Shown here one piece after another: positions 41,840 to 54,260 of a stretch of 64,000 bases of DNA. Position numbers and translations under genes: made by a program. The stretch's first letter is position 1. The number at the start of each line of letters is the position of its first letter. Origin of the DNA: Lutimonas zeaxanthinifaciens (GTDB taxonomy: Bacteria > Bacteroidota > Bacteroidia > Flavobacteriales > Flavobacteriaceae); assembly GCF_030503675.1 (NCBI RefSeq), contig NZ_CP129964.1:496001-560000 (forward strand). The letters are read 5' to 3'. Under the pieces are notes generated by a model that ran no database searches, was not told where the DNA came from, and worked only from the letters and a program-made list of their open reading frames with translations.

Positions 41840-44197
41840 ATGCAAAAAGAGAATCCATTAAATTATTTGTTTGTAGAAGATGAGCCGGTGAATTACAGGG
41901 CCAGTATTGAGAAATACCTGTTTCAATGGAAATGGTTCGTTTTGGGAGTCATCATGGCCTTATTGGCAGCCTATGTTTATCTGCGTTATACGCCCAATCA
42001 ATATGAGGTCAATGCGGCAATTTTAATTGATGATGAAGACAAGGGTGGAGGGATTGCCTCTGAACTGGAGGCCTTTAAGGATCTTGGCTTAATGGGTGAT
42101 GCCAAAACCTCGATTGATACCGAAATAGATGTTTTAAAGTCGCGTACGCTGATCCAAAGAACAGTTAAAGATCTCGGGATCAATGTGACTTACCATACCA
42201 TAGCGAAAATAAGGGCTCGTCAGTATTATAAAAACAGCAGCCCGGTAATTGTTAATTTTTTGAAGAAGGATTCCTCTTTTTTCAATCTTGACACGTCTTT
42301 TACCATATTGCCAAAAGGCAAGACCGAATTTTTAGTACAAAGTGAAGATGAAGAATTGATCATTGAGGGCTTTTATGGAGAAAAGATAGAGGATTTATTT
42401 GGTGGGGTTATTGTGACGCCAACGGATCCTTTAAACGTAGAGCTCGATGAAGGAGCCGTGATCAAAATCAGTCCGTTCAAAGAGGTGGCCAACCATTACC
42501 TGGAAAAGATCAGCATCGAGACCAAAAGTAAAAAATCAAGTGTTTTGGTATTGAGTTTAAAAGATGAGGTAAAACTCAAAGCTGAAGATATTCTCAATAA
42601 TTTGGTCCTGCAATACAACCAGGATGCCATTGAGGATAAACAGCTGATTGCCAAGAATACGAATGATTTTATCAACAGTAGAATTAGTGATATATCCGTG
42701 GAACTGGCGGATGTGGACCTGGGCGTTGAAACCTATAAAACGGACAATAAATTAACAGATATTGAATATGAGGCCGGATTGGTGCTGGAGTCTAATTCTG
42801 AACTTGAAAAACAAATTGTTGATCTGACGGCTCAGATCAAATTAATAGATTACGTTCAAAATTATATGACCAACAATAAGGAGGATCTGATTCCTTCTAA
42901 TTTAGGATTAAAGGATGAAACCACCAGTCAGAGTACCCTGAATTACAATCAGCTTTTGTTGGAGCGAAACCGTATTCTAACCGGATCAAGCAGAATGAAT
43001 CCAACAGTAATTAACCTCGAAGCCCAAATTGATAATTTGAGAAAAAGTATTGAGCAAAGTTTGGTCAATCTAAGACGTTCCCTGGCATTGTCCTTGAATG
43101 AAGCCCGAATCCAGGAAAACAAATTGAATAGTAAAAGAGCGCTGGCTCCCAAACAGGAAAGAGAATTTCAGGATATCAAAAGAAAACAGCTTATCGTTGA
43201 AACCTTGTACTTATATCTTTTAGAGAAAAGAGAGGAAAATGCCATTACGCTTGCCGTGACCGCACCCAATGCCAAGCTTCTGGATGTTGCCGACGGTAGT
43301 TCAAAACCCGTGGAACCCAGGAAGAAAATTGTTTTTTTGATAGCGATTGTCTTAGGGTTGGCCATTCCTTTTGTCATTCTTTATATCAGATCCCTGTTAG
43401 ACAACAAGATCCATACGGTTGAAGAGGTTGAAAAAGAGGTCGAAGCGCCTGTGTTGGGTGATATCCCGACGACTGGTTCTGAAAAGAAGATGATCATCAC
43501 CGAAAAGGACAATTCCAATGTGGCGGAATCTTTTCGATTACTCAGGACAAATGTTGGTTTTATGTTGCCTCAGAACAAAGAAGGGGGGAAAAGTATTTTT
43601 GTTACCTCGACCATCGGCAACGAAGGGAAAACCTTTGTTTCGCTCAATTTGGCCAATGCCCTGACCCTGATCAACAAGCGGGTCCTTTTGATCGGTGCCG
43701 ACATCCGGAAACCGAAGATCTCACAATATTTGAATATTGAGCCAAAAGTGGGGTTGACCAATTACCTGATCGATCACCATCTTGAGGTGGCTGATGTGCT
43801 TACTGATTCGAGACAGTCCAACCTTGATGTCATTGCTTCCGGACCAATCCCTCCCAATCCTTCTGAATTATTGACAAACGGAAGATTCGATGAGGTTTTG
43901 GCCTATGGGCGGAAACATTATGATTTCGTGATCGTTGATACGGCTCCGGTGAACATTGTAACTGATACCTTGTTGCTTGCCAATTTAGCCGATCTCTTTA
44001 TCTACGTGGTTCGTGCCAATTATCTGGATAAACGACTGCTCAGTGTTCCGAAAAAGATGTTTGAGAACAAACGTTTACCAAATATGGCGATTCTTATTAA
44101 TGACACCAATTATGAGAAAAAAGGGTATGGCTACGGGTATAGTTATGGATATGGCTATACCGAAACTAAAAAATCCTGGTGGAAAAAAGCCGGTTAA
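41840..44197 (+). CDS. Wzc-type chain-length/tyrosine autokinase
   Basis: A 785-residue inner-membrane polysaccharide co-polymerase. An N-terminal helix (about 31-50), a Wzz-like periplasmic domain with long coiled coils (about 60-490), a second helix (about 493-515, IVFLIAIVLGLAIPFVILYIRSLL) and a cytoplasmic BY-kinase domain follow. The kinase has Walker A (TSTIGNEGKTFVSLNLANAL), Walker A' (VLLIGADIRKP) and Walker B (FVIVDTAP). The last 25 residues are a tyrosine cluster (GYGYSYGYGYTE), the autophosphorylation site. It controls chain length and export. A Wza-like outer-membrane porin is not in this window. Confidence 0.94.
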   Translation: MQKENPLNYLFVEDEPVNYRASIEKYLFQWKWFVLGVIMALLAAYVYLRYTPNQYEVNAAILIDDEDKGGGIASELEAFKDLGLMGDAKTSIDTEIDVLKSRTLIQRTVKDLGINVTYHTIAKIRARQYYKNSSPVIVNFLKKDSSFFNLDTSFTILPKGKTEFLVQSEDEELIIEGFYGEKIEDLFGGVIVTPTDPLNVELDEGAVIKISPFKEVANHYLEKISIETKSKKSSVLVLSLKDEVKLKAEDILNNLVLQYNQDAIEDKQLIAKNTNDFINSRISDISVELADVDLGVETYKTDNKLTDIEYEAGLVLESNSELEKQIVDLTAQIKLIDYVQNYMTNNKEDLIPSNLGLKDETTSQSTLNYNQLLLERNRILTGSSRMNPTVINLEAQIDNLRKSIEQSLVNLRRSLALSLNEARIQENKLNSKRALAPKQEREFQDIKRKQLIVETLYLYLLEKREENAITLAVTAPNAKLLDVADGSSKPVEPRKKIVFLIAIVLGLAIPFVILYIRSLLDNKIHTVEEVEKEVEAPVLGDIPTTGSEKKMIITEKDNSNVAESFRLLRTNVGFMLPQNKEGGKSIFVTSTIGNEGKTFVSLNLANALTLINKRVLLIGADIRKPKISQYLNIEPKVGLTNYLIDHHLEVADVLTDSRQSNLDVIASGPIPPNPSELLTNGRFDEVLAYGRKHYDFVIVDTAPVNIVTDTLLLANLADLFIYVVRANYLDKRLLSVPKKMFENKRLPNMAILINDTNYEKKGYGYGYSYGYGYTETKKSWWKKAG

Positions 44198-44200
44198 GGA

Positions 44201-44554
44201 TTACCCCTTATAGCCAATGCCTACCAGCGTAACTTCGATCCCTCTTTTGTTAAAGCGTTTGTCTTGAGAGGCTTCTTCATCAATATAGATCACTGAATAG
44301 CCCTGTTCAGCCGCTTGCTTTTTCAATTCTTTCAGACAATTCTTTTTGACCTTTGACTTCGTGCCAAAATTCAGGCTCGTTTTGATGGTCTCCGTCATCT
44401 TACTTCCCTGGGTCATATCTGCCACTTCATTCAGGTCATACACCACCTGAACTTCTTCCCAATTTATGGCCGTCTTTTGTTCTTCTGAGGTTTGCGCCCA
44501 TCCCAGACCAAACGCCAAAAACATCACTGTCAGTACTGCGAGCTTTTTTGTCAT
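44201..44554 (-). CDS. Secreted protein of unknown function
   Basis: A 117-residue exported protein. A Sec signal (MTKKLAVLTVMFLAFGLGWAQ) ends near residue 21, followed by a mature part of mixed helix and strand with no recognised domain (INWEEVQVVYDLNEVADMTQGSKM, CLKELKKQAAEQGYSVIYIDEEAS). The start at 44554 is chosen to match a standard signal; an upstream ATG would add 14 residues. It is convergent with the Wzc gene, separated by three bases. A role linked to the envelope is possible but no evidence was found. Confidence 0.72.
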   Translation of the reverse strand: MTKKLAVLTVMFLAFGLGWAQTSEEQKTAINWEEVQVVYDLNEVADMTQGSKMTETIKTSLNFGTKSKVKKNCLKELKKQAAEQGYSVIYIDEEASQDKRFNKRGIEVTLVGIGYKG

Positions 44555-44710
44555 AACCTTATTTTTAATTCTGTTGATACATATGGTTAAATACAAAAAT
44601 AATAAAATGTATGATATAAAAAATTAATATGACAAAATATTAACATAAATTTGAGGATATGTCAATCAATAAGATCTGATACAATTAACGTGATATCATG
44701 AATTCAAAAA

Positions 44711-44737
44711 AAAAGACCACGAGAATCGTGGTCTTTT
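44711..44737 (-). terminator. Strong intrinsic terminator
   Basis: A perfect 12-pair stem, AAAAGACCACGA with TCGTGGTCTTTT, and a three-base loop, followed on the minus strand by a run of T. It lies 22 bases after the stop of the lipoprotein gene at 44760-45449, which it should terminate. On the plus strand it also ends in T but follows no gene there. Confidence 0.85.
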
Positions 44738-44759
44738 CCGGTTTTTAAATCAAGGTTTT

Positions 44760-45449
44760 TTATCTGTTTCCCAGTCTCGGGGGTGGGAAGTTAAAATATA
44801 TACCAGAAAGCTCCCTACAAGGGTCCTGCCATATCAGCTGGATCAAAGCGAAATCTTTATAAATGTCTTCGAATTTTAAATCCAACCCTATTTCATTCCC
44901 GTCTTCGTCTATAAAAACATACTCTCCGTTAGGCCCGCCCGGGACGCTTGTAGCGTTTTCAGGGACGGCTACATATTTAATCACCTGCATAACCTCACAG
45001 ATATTTCCGTTACTGTCTTCATGCGAACCCGTAAATTTATTTTTCAACCAGGCACCCGTTCCACGATGGTTTTCCTGTCCAAGGGCCACATCCAATTGGT
45101 TGTCCCCATCACAGTCTTTATTAGATAAAAAGGCATCGTTCCAGGTTTCTTCCACAAACCAGCCTTCATAACCAGGGAAGTCGTAGGGCCCTCTGTGAAT
45201 TCTTGCCTGATAATTGTATCCGTCGGCATTAAATCCAGTGGTGATCACATTGCCATCTTCATCCGTAATGGTCCCGTCCGGAATGGTGGCACAATCCTGA
45301 TTAGCGTTTTTTAAAGCGGGCTTTCCGGATTTAAGGGAAGCCTCTTTTTCAAGTGCCATGTCCGAATCCATATCTTCTGAATGATCACATGAAATGACCA
45401 GAACAGATAGGATGACAATGAAAGCACTGAAATATTTTAAATTCTTCAT
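44760..45449 (-). CDS. Lipoprotein with a Asp-rich calcium-like loop, unknown function
   Basis: A 229-residue lipoprotein (signal ending LVISC, Cys21). An acidic segment (DHSEDMDSDMALEKEASLK) follows the anchor. The region NKDCDGDNQLDVALG resembles the DxDxDG calcium-binding loop of dockerin or thrombospondin type-3 repeats. The C-terminal part is rich in aromatic residues and ends with IYFNFPPPRLGNR. No family recognised. It is divergent from the DUF5916 gene, and an ATACCC inverted repeat lies between them; control of both by one regulator is possible. Confidence 0.75.
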   Translation of the reverse strand: MKNLKYFSAFIVILSVLVISCDHSEDMDSDMALEKEASLKSGKPALKNANQDCATIPDGTITDEDGNVITTGFNADGYNYQARIHRGPYDFPGYEGWFVEETWNDAFLSNKDCDGDNQLDVALGQENHRGTGAWLKNKFTGSHEDSNGNICEVMQVIKYVAVPENATSVPGGPNGEYVFIDEDGNEIGLDLKFEDIYKDFALIQLIWQDPCRELSGIYFNFPPPRLGNR

Positions 45450-45509
45450 AGCTTGAAATTTTTAGATATTACAAGTCAAAACTACAGGAAACCAAATTTT
45501 ACGCAAAAA

Positions 45510-45527
45510 ATACCCTTATCAGGGTAT
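45510..45527. promoter_or_regulatory. ATACCC-N6-GGGTAT inverted repeat
   Basis: Same six-base arms as the two copies around 26.8-27.0 kb but with a six-base spacer (TTATCA). It lies in the divergent control region of a lipoprotein gene (start 45449) and the DUF5916 gene (start 45604). This fits a binding site shared with the barrel promoter region. Confidence 0.5.
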
Positions 45528-45603
45528 ACGGAATCACCACCATTATATTCGATAAAAATCATGTTTTATTTATCGGCAGCTTAGTATATTAGCCTTGTCA
45601 AAT

Positions 45604-47829
45604 ATGGATGTTTTGAAATCTTTCAAGCCGTTATTTTATCTTTTCTTCTGTCTTGGGTGGCAATTTCTGTCAGCGCAACAGGATCGTAATTTAGAGCAGA
45701 AAGAAATCCATGTAAAATGGATCGAACAGGAGTTGACCATTGATGGGGCTTTAAATGAATCTGCGTGGGGTGCTGCAGAATCAGCTAAAGATTTCTGGCA
45801 ATACTTTCCTACGGATTCTATCTTAAGCGAGTCCCAGACAGAGATCAAAATGCTATTTGACAATAAGTACCTGTATATTGGTATTAAGGTTTATGCCAGG
45901 GGCAACAATTTTATCGTTCCTTCCCTAAAGCGCGATTTTGATGCACGGGGTAATGATAATATTAATTTGCTCTTCGATACCTATAAAGACGGGGCAAATG
46001 CCTTTTTCTTTGGTAGCAATTCAGCCGGGGTTCAGCGGGAAGCCTTGATTTCAGGGGGTGGAGCCAATTACAGGGATTTTATAAATACCTGGGACGTCAA
46101 ATGGGAAAATGAGTCAAAGATCCACGCGGACCATTATATCGCTGAGATGAAGATTCCTCTGGCCTCCTTTAAGTTCCGTGATCAGGAAACCGTATGGCGC
46201 TTTAATTCCTACCGCTTTGATACCCAGTCTAATGATATCAGTACCTGGTCCAGGATCCCGCAAAATCAAACCCTGACCAATCTGGCCTTTATGGGGAACA
46301 TGATCTTTGAAAAACCCCTTAATAAGGTAAAAACACAGTTTGCCCTGATTCCTTATGTATCAGGAAATGTGACCAAGGATTTTGACATCGATAAAACCAC
46401 CACAGATTTTTCAGTGGGTGGGGATGCAAAAATCCCTATTGGCAATAGTATGAATCTGGACCTGACGATCAATCCGGATTTCTCGCAAGTGGAAGTAGAC
46501 GAGCTGGTGATCAATTTAACGCGCTTTGAAGTGTTTTTGCCTGAAAAAAGGCAGTTCTTTATCGACAATGCCGATCTGTTCTCGGATTTTGGGAACGCCA
46601 GGGCCGCAAATCCGTTTTTTTCCAGACGTATTGGTATTGCTGAGGATCTGGAAGGGGATAACATCGAAAATTCCATCATTGCCGGGGCGCGCTTAAGCGG
46701 AAAGATCAATGAAAATTTACGTATCGGGGTGCTGAACATTCAAACCGCGGAAGATGTGGCCAATGAAATACCCACCAATAACAATACAGTGGTCGCCGTG
46801 CAGCAAAAAGTATTTAGCCGTTCCACCGTAGGGTTGATTTTCGTGAACCGACAAGTAACCAAAATGTCTGATTTTGTTCAAGATGCTGAAGAGTTTAACC
46901 GTGTTCTGGGCCTGGACTTTAATTTAAGGACCGAAGAGAATAAATGGATCGGGCGCTACTATCTGCACAAATCCTTTGCCCCTGAAGCCGGAGACAAAGA
47001 CTTTTCTTCCGGGGGCTATCTGGAGTACAATACCCGGGAGTGGAAGTTCAATCTTGGAAGTACCTATGTGGGGGAGGATTTTCAGGCTGATCTCGGTTTT
47101 GTACGACGAAATGATATCGTCACAGTAGATCCGGTGGCCACAAGAGTATTTTATCCGATTGGGTCCAAAGTGAATACCCATACCATCGAGGTCAGGGCCA
47201 ACTCAACCTGGAGCCCCGACCTGGATTTTAAATATACCGAAGGGATGGTGGACCTTGAATACCAGATCCAACTCAGAAATCAAAGCAGTATAGAGATGGC
47301 CCTGAATCATCGCTATACCTATTTGCTTGAAGATTTTGACCCGACGGGTTCTGATGAGGGAGAACCTCTGCCTGCCTTCAGTGAATATAGTTACAGTAAA
47401 TTGGATTTGACCTATGAATCGGACCGCAGAAAGGATTTTTCCTTTACGGCCAGAACGGATGTGGGCCAGTTTTTTAACGGTTACCGATATTCTTTGACCA
47501 GTGATTTCAGGCTCAGGTTGCAGCCTTATTTTACCGCCTCCTTCCGATCCAGTTATAATTATATCGATCTACCTGATCCGTATTCCACGGCATCGATCTG
47601 GTTTGTGGGACCGAAATTTGAATTTACCTTTACCAAAAACCTTTTTTGGTCTACCTTTATACAATACAACAGCCAGGATGAGGATTTTAGCATCAATTCC
47701 AGGCTTCAGTGGAGGTTCAAGCCTTTATCCGATCTCTATGTGGTCTATAACGACAATTATAAAACAACACCCTTCGCACCCGGAACAAGGGCACTGATCC
47801 TGAAGTTTACCTATTGGATCAATATTTAA
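45604..47829 (+). CDS. DUF5916 outer-membrane protein with CBM9-like domain
   Basis: A 741-residue exported protein. After a Sec signal (ending LSAQ), a carbohydrate-binding family 9-like beta-sandwich (about 40-230; VKWIEQELTIDGALNESAWGAAESAKDFWQYFPTD) leads to a long beta-rich C-terminal region with alternating strand pattern and an ending of ILKFTYWINI, suggesting an outer-membrane barrel. This DUF5916 architecture is common in Flavobacteriia, and its function is unknown; binding of sugars or peptides at the surface is conceivable. The ATG at 45604 is chosen; an in-frame TTG lies nine bases upstream. The ATACCC inverted repeat lies about 80 bases before it. Confidence 0.85.
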   Translation: MDVLKSFKPLFYLFFCLGWQFLSAQQDRNLEQKEIHVKWIEQELTIDGALNESAWGAAESAKDFWQYFPTDSILSESQTEIKMLFDNKYLYIGIKVYARGNNFIVPSLKRDFDARGNDNINLLFDTYKDGANAFFFGSNSAGVQREALISGGGANYRDFINTWDVKWENESKIHADHYIAEMKIPLASFKFRDQETVWRFNSYRFDTQSNDISTWSRIPQNQTLTNLAFMGNMIFEKPLNKVKTQFALIPYVSGNVTKDFDIDKTTTDFSVGGDAKIPIGNSMNLDLTINPDFSQVEVDELVINLTRFEVFLPEKRQFFIDNADLFSDFGNARAANPFFSRRIGIAEDLEGDNIENSIIAGARLSGKINENLRIGVLNIQTAEDVANEIPTNNNTVVAVQQKVFSRSTVGLIFVNRQVTKMSDFVQDAEEFNRVLGLDFNLRTEENKWIGRYYLHKSFAPEAGDKDFSSGGYLEYNTREWKFNLGSTYVGEDFQADLGFVRRNDIVTVDPVATRVFYPIGSKVNTHTIEVRANSTWSPDLDFKYTEGMVDLEYQIQLRNQSSIEMALNHRYTYLLEDFDPTGSDEGEPLPAFSEYSYSKLDLTYESDRRKDFSFTARTDVGQFFNGYRYSLTSDFRLRLQPYFTASFRSSYNYIDLPDPYSTASIWFVGPKFEFTFTKNLFWSTFIQYNSQDEDFSINSRLQWRFKPLSDLYVVYNDNYKTTPFAPGTRALILKFTYWINI

Positions 47830-47838
47830 TTTTAAATA

Positions 47839-49299
47839 TTAATCAGGACAATCTAAAGACAGGGTAACCCCGTCGTCATAGGACCATATGGAGAGGCCAG
47901 GCATCTGCGATTGTTCCAATTGCATATCATTTATCTCAATACAATTCAACGGATTCTGGCTTGCGTTAAAGAATAAAAGATAACCCAATGGAGATATATC
48001 AAGATTCGATATTAAATTTTGATTTAGATTTAAAATGAAAATTTCCGGATTTAGTGACAAATCGATTTCACTGATTTTATTTTCTGAACAGTTGAAATGC
48101 TGTAAACTGACAAAATCTTGCAAGCCTGATAAGGACTCAATATTTTTATCAGAGATATTCAGTTCTTCAATTTGACTTATTTCTCTTTTCGAAACATAAT
48201 TATCCAAAACGTCATCATAACCCAGATCAATCAATGCCTGTTCAAAATTATCATCAGGAATTTCAGTTTTATCATTGATTCCTTCCTGGAACAATACGGT
48301 CAGATTAATGGGGTCATTAGGAATTATCTGAATTTGATCATTCGTATGTATATGATCTCCAAAAAACTCCATGTTTTCTTGAATGTTTCCGTTCCAATGA
48401 ACAAAATACCAACCCGAATTCGCAACAGCCGTAAGTTGAACCGCTATACCGCTGGGATTCCAGGGTGAAGGATCAATTTGAACAAACTCTACAGTGAAAT
48501 TGCCTTGACCAACCATTTCAACAGAAACCAACTGATCCACTTTCTGGAATACCGCAGTTAATGTTCTGTCTTTGGTCATTTTTAATTCAAGTGGATTTTC
48601 TTCTCCTTCGTAATCACCTTTCCATTCAACAAATCTCCAATCCTTATCGGGTAGTGCTGTTAGCAAGACCGTTGTGCCTGATTCGTAATCTGAAGATGAG
48701 ATTTTGTTCTGAACAATTTCCTCTTTTACTTCACCATTACCTTCAATTTCAACCGTTAAAGCGTAAGATATTCTTTCGAACTTGGCTGAAACAGACATGG
48801 CCTGATCCATTGATATCTGAACGGGGTTTTCCGTACCGGTAACGTCACCAGACCATTCAACGAACTTCCATCCATTTTCAGGTTGGGCGGTGAGCTCAAC
48901 CGTGGTTCCCGATTCATAATCAGTTGAGCTGAATTTGGCAACTACGACTTCCTGATTGACGGTTCCTTCTCCTATTATTTCAATGCTTAAAGCATATTTT
49001 ACCTTTTCGAATACCGCCGTTATTTGTCGGTCTTTAGTCATCGTAATTTTTAACGGATTTTCATTTCCGCCAGCATCCCCTTCCCAATTTTTAAACAGGT
49101 ACTCCGGGTTTGCTGTTGCCTTAAGTTCAATTTCAGTTCCTTCGATAAATGTACCTGACTCAGGTGTCACTGTTCCTGTTTTTTCAGGAATGCAGTTCGT
49201 TGTTAATCGGAATTCAATCGGATCGTCTTCGGTGCAAAGTACCAGTAAAGTCAAAAGAAGTGCGTAACTAAGGAGTTTAAGGTTTTTTAAATTTTTCAT
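47839..49299 (-). CDS. InlB B-repeat and leucine-rich-repeat lipoprotein
   Basis: A 486-residue surface lipoprotein. Lipidated Cys22 (TLLVLC) is followed by four copies of the bacterial B-repeat (about 36-99, 101-175, 179-253 and 256-337), each with a G-x-V/T start, ExGTxVxLTAxP and WxFxxWxGD signatures. Then comes a short leucine-rich-repeat section (about 345-460, IPDDNFEQALIDLGYDD, LNISDKNIESLSGLQDF). Proteins of this plan in Flavobacteriia are probably exposed adhesins or binding proteins. The repeats differ from one another enough to suggest old duplications. The third ATG (49299) is chosen because the signal then starts MKNLKNLKLL. Confidence 0.85.
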   Translation of the reverse strand: MKNLKNLKLLSYALLLTLLVLCTEDDPIEFRLTTNCIPEKTGTVTPESGTFIEGTEIELKATANPEYLFKNWEGDAGGNENPLKITMTKDRQITAVFEKVKYALSIEIIGEGTVNQEVVVAKFSSTDYESGTTVELTAQPENGWKFVEWSGDVTGTENPVQISMDQAMSVSAKFERISYALTVEIEGNGEVKEEIVQNKISSSDYESGTTVLLTALPDKDWRFVEWKGDYEGEENPLELKMTKDRTLTAVFQKVDQLVSVEMVGQGNFTVEFVQIDPSPWNPSGIAVQLTAVANSGWYFVHWNGNIQENMEFFGDHIHTNDQIQIIPNDPINLTVLFQEGINDKTEIPDDNFEQALIDLGYDDVLDNYVSKREISQIEELNISDKNIESLSGLQDFVSLQHFNCSENKISEIDLSLNPEIFILNLNQNLISNLDISPLGYLLFFNASQNPLNCIEINDMQLEQSQMPGLSIWSYDDGVTLSLDCPD

Positions 49300-49338
49300 G
49301 ATCATTAGATTATTATCCATCCTCGAAAAATTGAATAA

Positions 49339-49398
49339 AAAAAGTCACTCGAATGGGGGATATTTTAACAACATGAATTTAACCTGACGTGACTTTTT
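49339..49398. repeat. Inverted repeat AAAAAGTCAC / GTGACTTTTT
   Basis: Ten perfect pairs with a 40-base loop, between two divergent genes. It could be a terminator-like hairpin or a protein-binding site; the distance between arms argues against a simple terminator. Confidence 0.4.
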
Positions 49399-49551
49399 AA
49401 CCAATGACTCAAGTCAACTAAAGCGATGATTCTGATCATAAGAGCGGCATTAGAATTGGAGGTTATCAGGTAAAGAAAATAATATTTTGAAGGTGTTATC
49501 ACAATCGAATTATTATATTTATACGAATACAAATGACCTAAATTGACTACC

Positions 49552-50844
49552 ATGAAAAAATACATTTTTACCTTACTGTTTTTAGTTGCCGGAATGAATT
49601 TTGCTGTAGCACAGGAAACAATTTTTGAAGACCACCTCTTCCAGCTACCGGACGTGATTTTTACGGAAATCGAAACAGCCAAAGACTATGAGGCTTCCTA
49701 TGAATTAAAGATCAAACAACCTCTGGATCACGATGATCCTTCCAAAGGCTATTTTTATCAGCGTGCCTTTTTATCGCATAAAGGATATGACCGCCCTACG
49801 GTGATCATTACGCAAGGATATACACGCACCGGAAACTATATCGGAGAACTTGCTGATTTTTTAGGGGCGAACCAGATCGATGTGGAGCATCGTTTTTTTG
49901 GCGAAAGTATGCCTGATACTTTGGATTATAACTACCTGAACTTAAAACAGGCCACTGCCGATCTGCATCATATCCGACAGCTTTTTGGAGCTATTTATAA
50001 GGGCAAATGGGTAAGCACCGGAATTTCCAAGGGAGGAGCCACTACGATCTATTACCGTTACTTCTATCCTGAGGATGTGGATGTCAGCGTACCTTATGTA
50101 GCACCTATCAACCGTGAAGTGGAAGATCAAAGATTGTACAGTTTTCTGGAAACGGTAGGGTCGGATGAGTGCAGGCAAGATATCCGATCATTTCAGGAAA
50201 GGATCCTGTCGGCAAGAGAAGAAGTATTACCGCTTATGAAATTTTACAGCCTGGGAGCCAAAGTGGATTTTACCTACCACAGTTTTGAGGAGGCTTTTGA
50301 ATTTACAGTTTTGGAATATCCGTTTTCTTTTTGGCAGTATGGTCATGACTGCGGGGCCATTCCTGATGAAAGCGCCTCTGCTGAAGAAATGGCTAAATAC
50401 TTGTTGTCCATTTCGGATATCGCTTTTTTTGGCGATGAACAGATTAAAACGTACGGGTCCCACTACTATCAGTCGGCTCAGGAAATGGGTTATTATGGTT
50501 ATGAGACTAGTAAATTTGAAGGTTATCTGGTTGCCCTTCCTAACGATGAAAACCCTCAGGCCACATTTGTTCCGAATAAAATGGATGTTGAATTTGATGG
50601 ACAACTGTTAAAAGATGTCAATGCCTGGCTCGAAAAAGGAGTTGACCGTATGGCTTATATCAACGGTGCCATCGATACCTGGTCAGCTACTGCGGTTCCT
50701 GAAAGTGAAAAGGGAGACGCTGAATGGTTCTTTATGGAGGGCAAACACCATGGAAATGCTCGGATCAAAAATATGACCCAGGAAGAAAAGGAGCGGTTTA
50801 CAGCGGCCATCGAGCGATGGCTTTCGATCGAGATTAATGACTAA
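49552..50844 (+). CDS. Secreted S37/PS-10-like serine peptidase
   Basis: A 430-residue exported alpha/beta-hydrolase. The Sec signal ends VAQ (about 21). The nucleophile elbow is STGISKGGATT (Ser159), with the Gly-x-Ser-Lys-Gly-Gly pattern of the S37 (PS-10) tripeptidyl aminopeptidase group; the His near EGKHHGNAR and an Asp near AINGAIDTWSA likely complete the triad. S28 peptidases share the fold, but their motif is different. It would remove short peptides from protein N-termini outside the cell. The ATG at 49552 is chosen over a TTG nine bases upstream. It is convergent with the beta-galactosidase gene. Confidence 0.83.
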   Translation: MKKYIFTLLFLVAGMNFAVAQETIFEDHLFQLPDVIFTEIETAKDYEASYELKIKQPLDHDDPSKGYFYQRAFLSHKGYDRPTVIITQGYTRTGNYIGELADFLGANQIDVEHRFFGESMPDTLDYNYLNLKQATADLHHIRQLFGAIYKGKWVSTGISKGGATTIYYRYFYPEDVDVSVPYVAPINREVEDQRLYSFLETVGSDECRQDIRSFQERILSAREEVLPLMKFYSLGAKVDFTYHSFEEAFEFTVLEYPFSFWQYGHDCGAIPDESASAEEMAKYLLSISDIAFFGDEQIKTYGSHYYQSAQEMGYYGYETSKFEGYLVALPNDENPQATFVPNKMDVEFDGQLLKDVNAWLEKGVDRMAYINGAIDTWSATAVPESEKGDAEWFFMEGKHHGNARIKNMTQEEKERFTAAIERWLSIEIND

Positions 50845-50861
50845 AATTTAATGTGCCGTAT

Positions 50862-54044
<3,183 letters not shown>

Positions 54045-54260
54045 TTAGTTTAATTTTCAGATAAATTTGAGGCATGTAAAAATTCAGCAGTGTTGAGCTA
54101 ACAGAAACACCTCTCTAAAGGTAGGGTTTATCGATGAAATTTATTTAATTCGCTATCAAATTTTGCGAGGAAATCAGAAATTATAATCCATGAATTCCTC
54201 CATGCTATAATTTCATGTTTAACAACTTAATTAGTATCTTGGAAGTTATCAAAAAAATTC

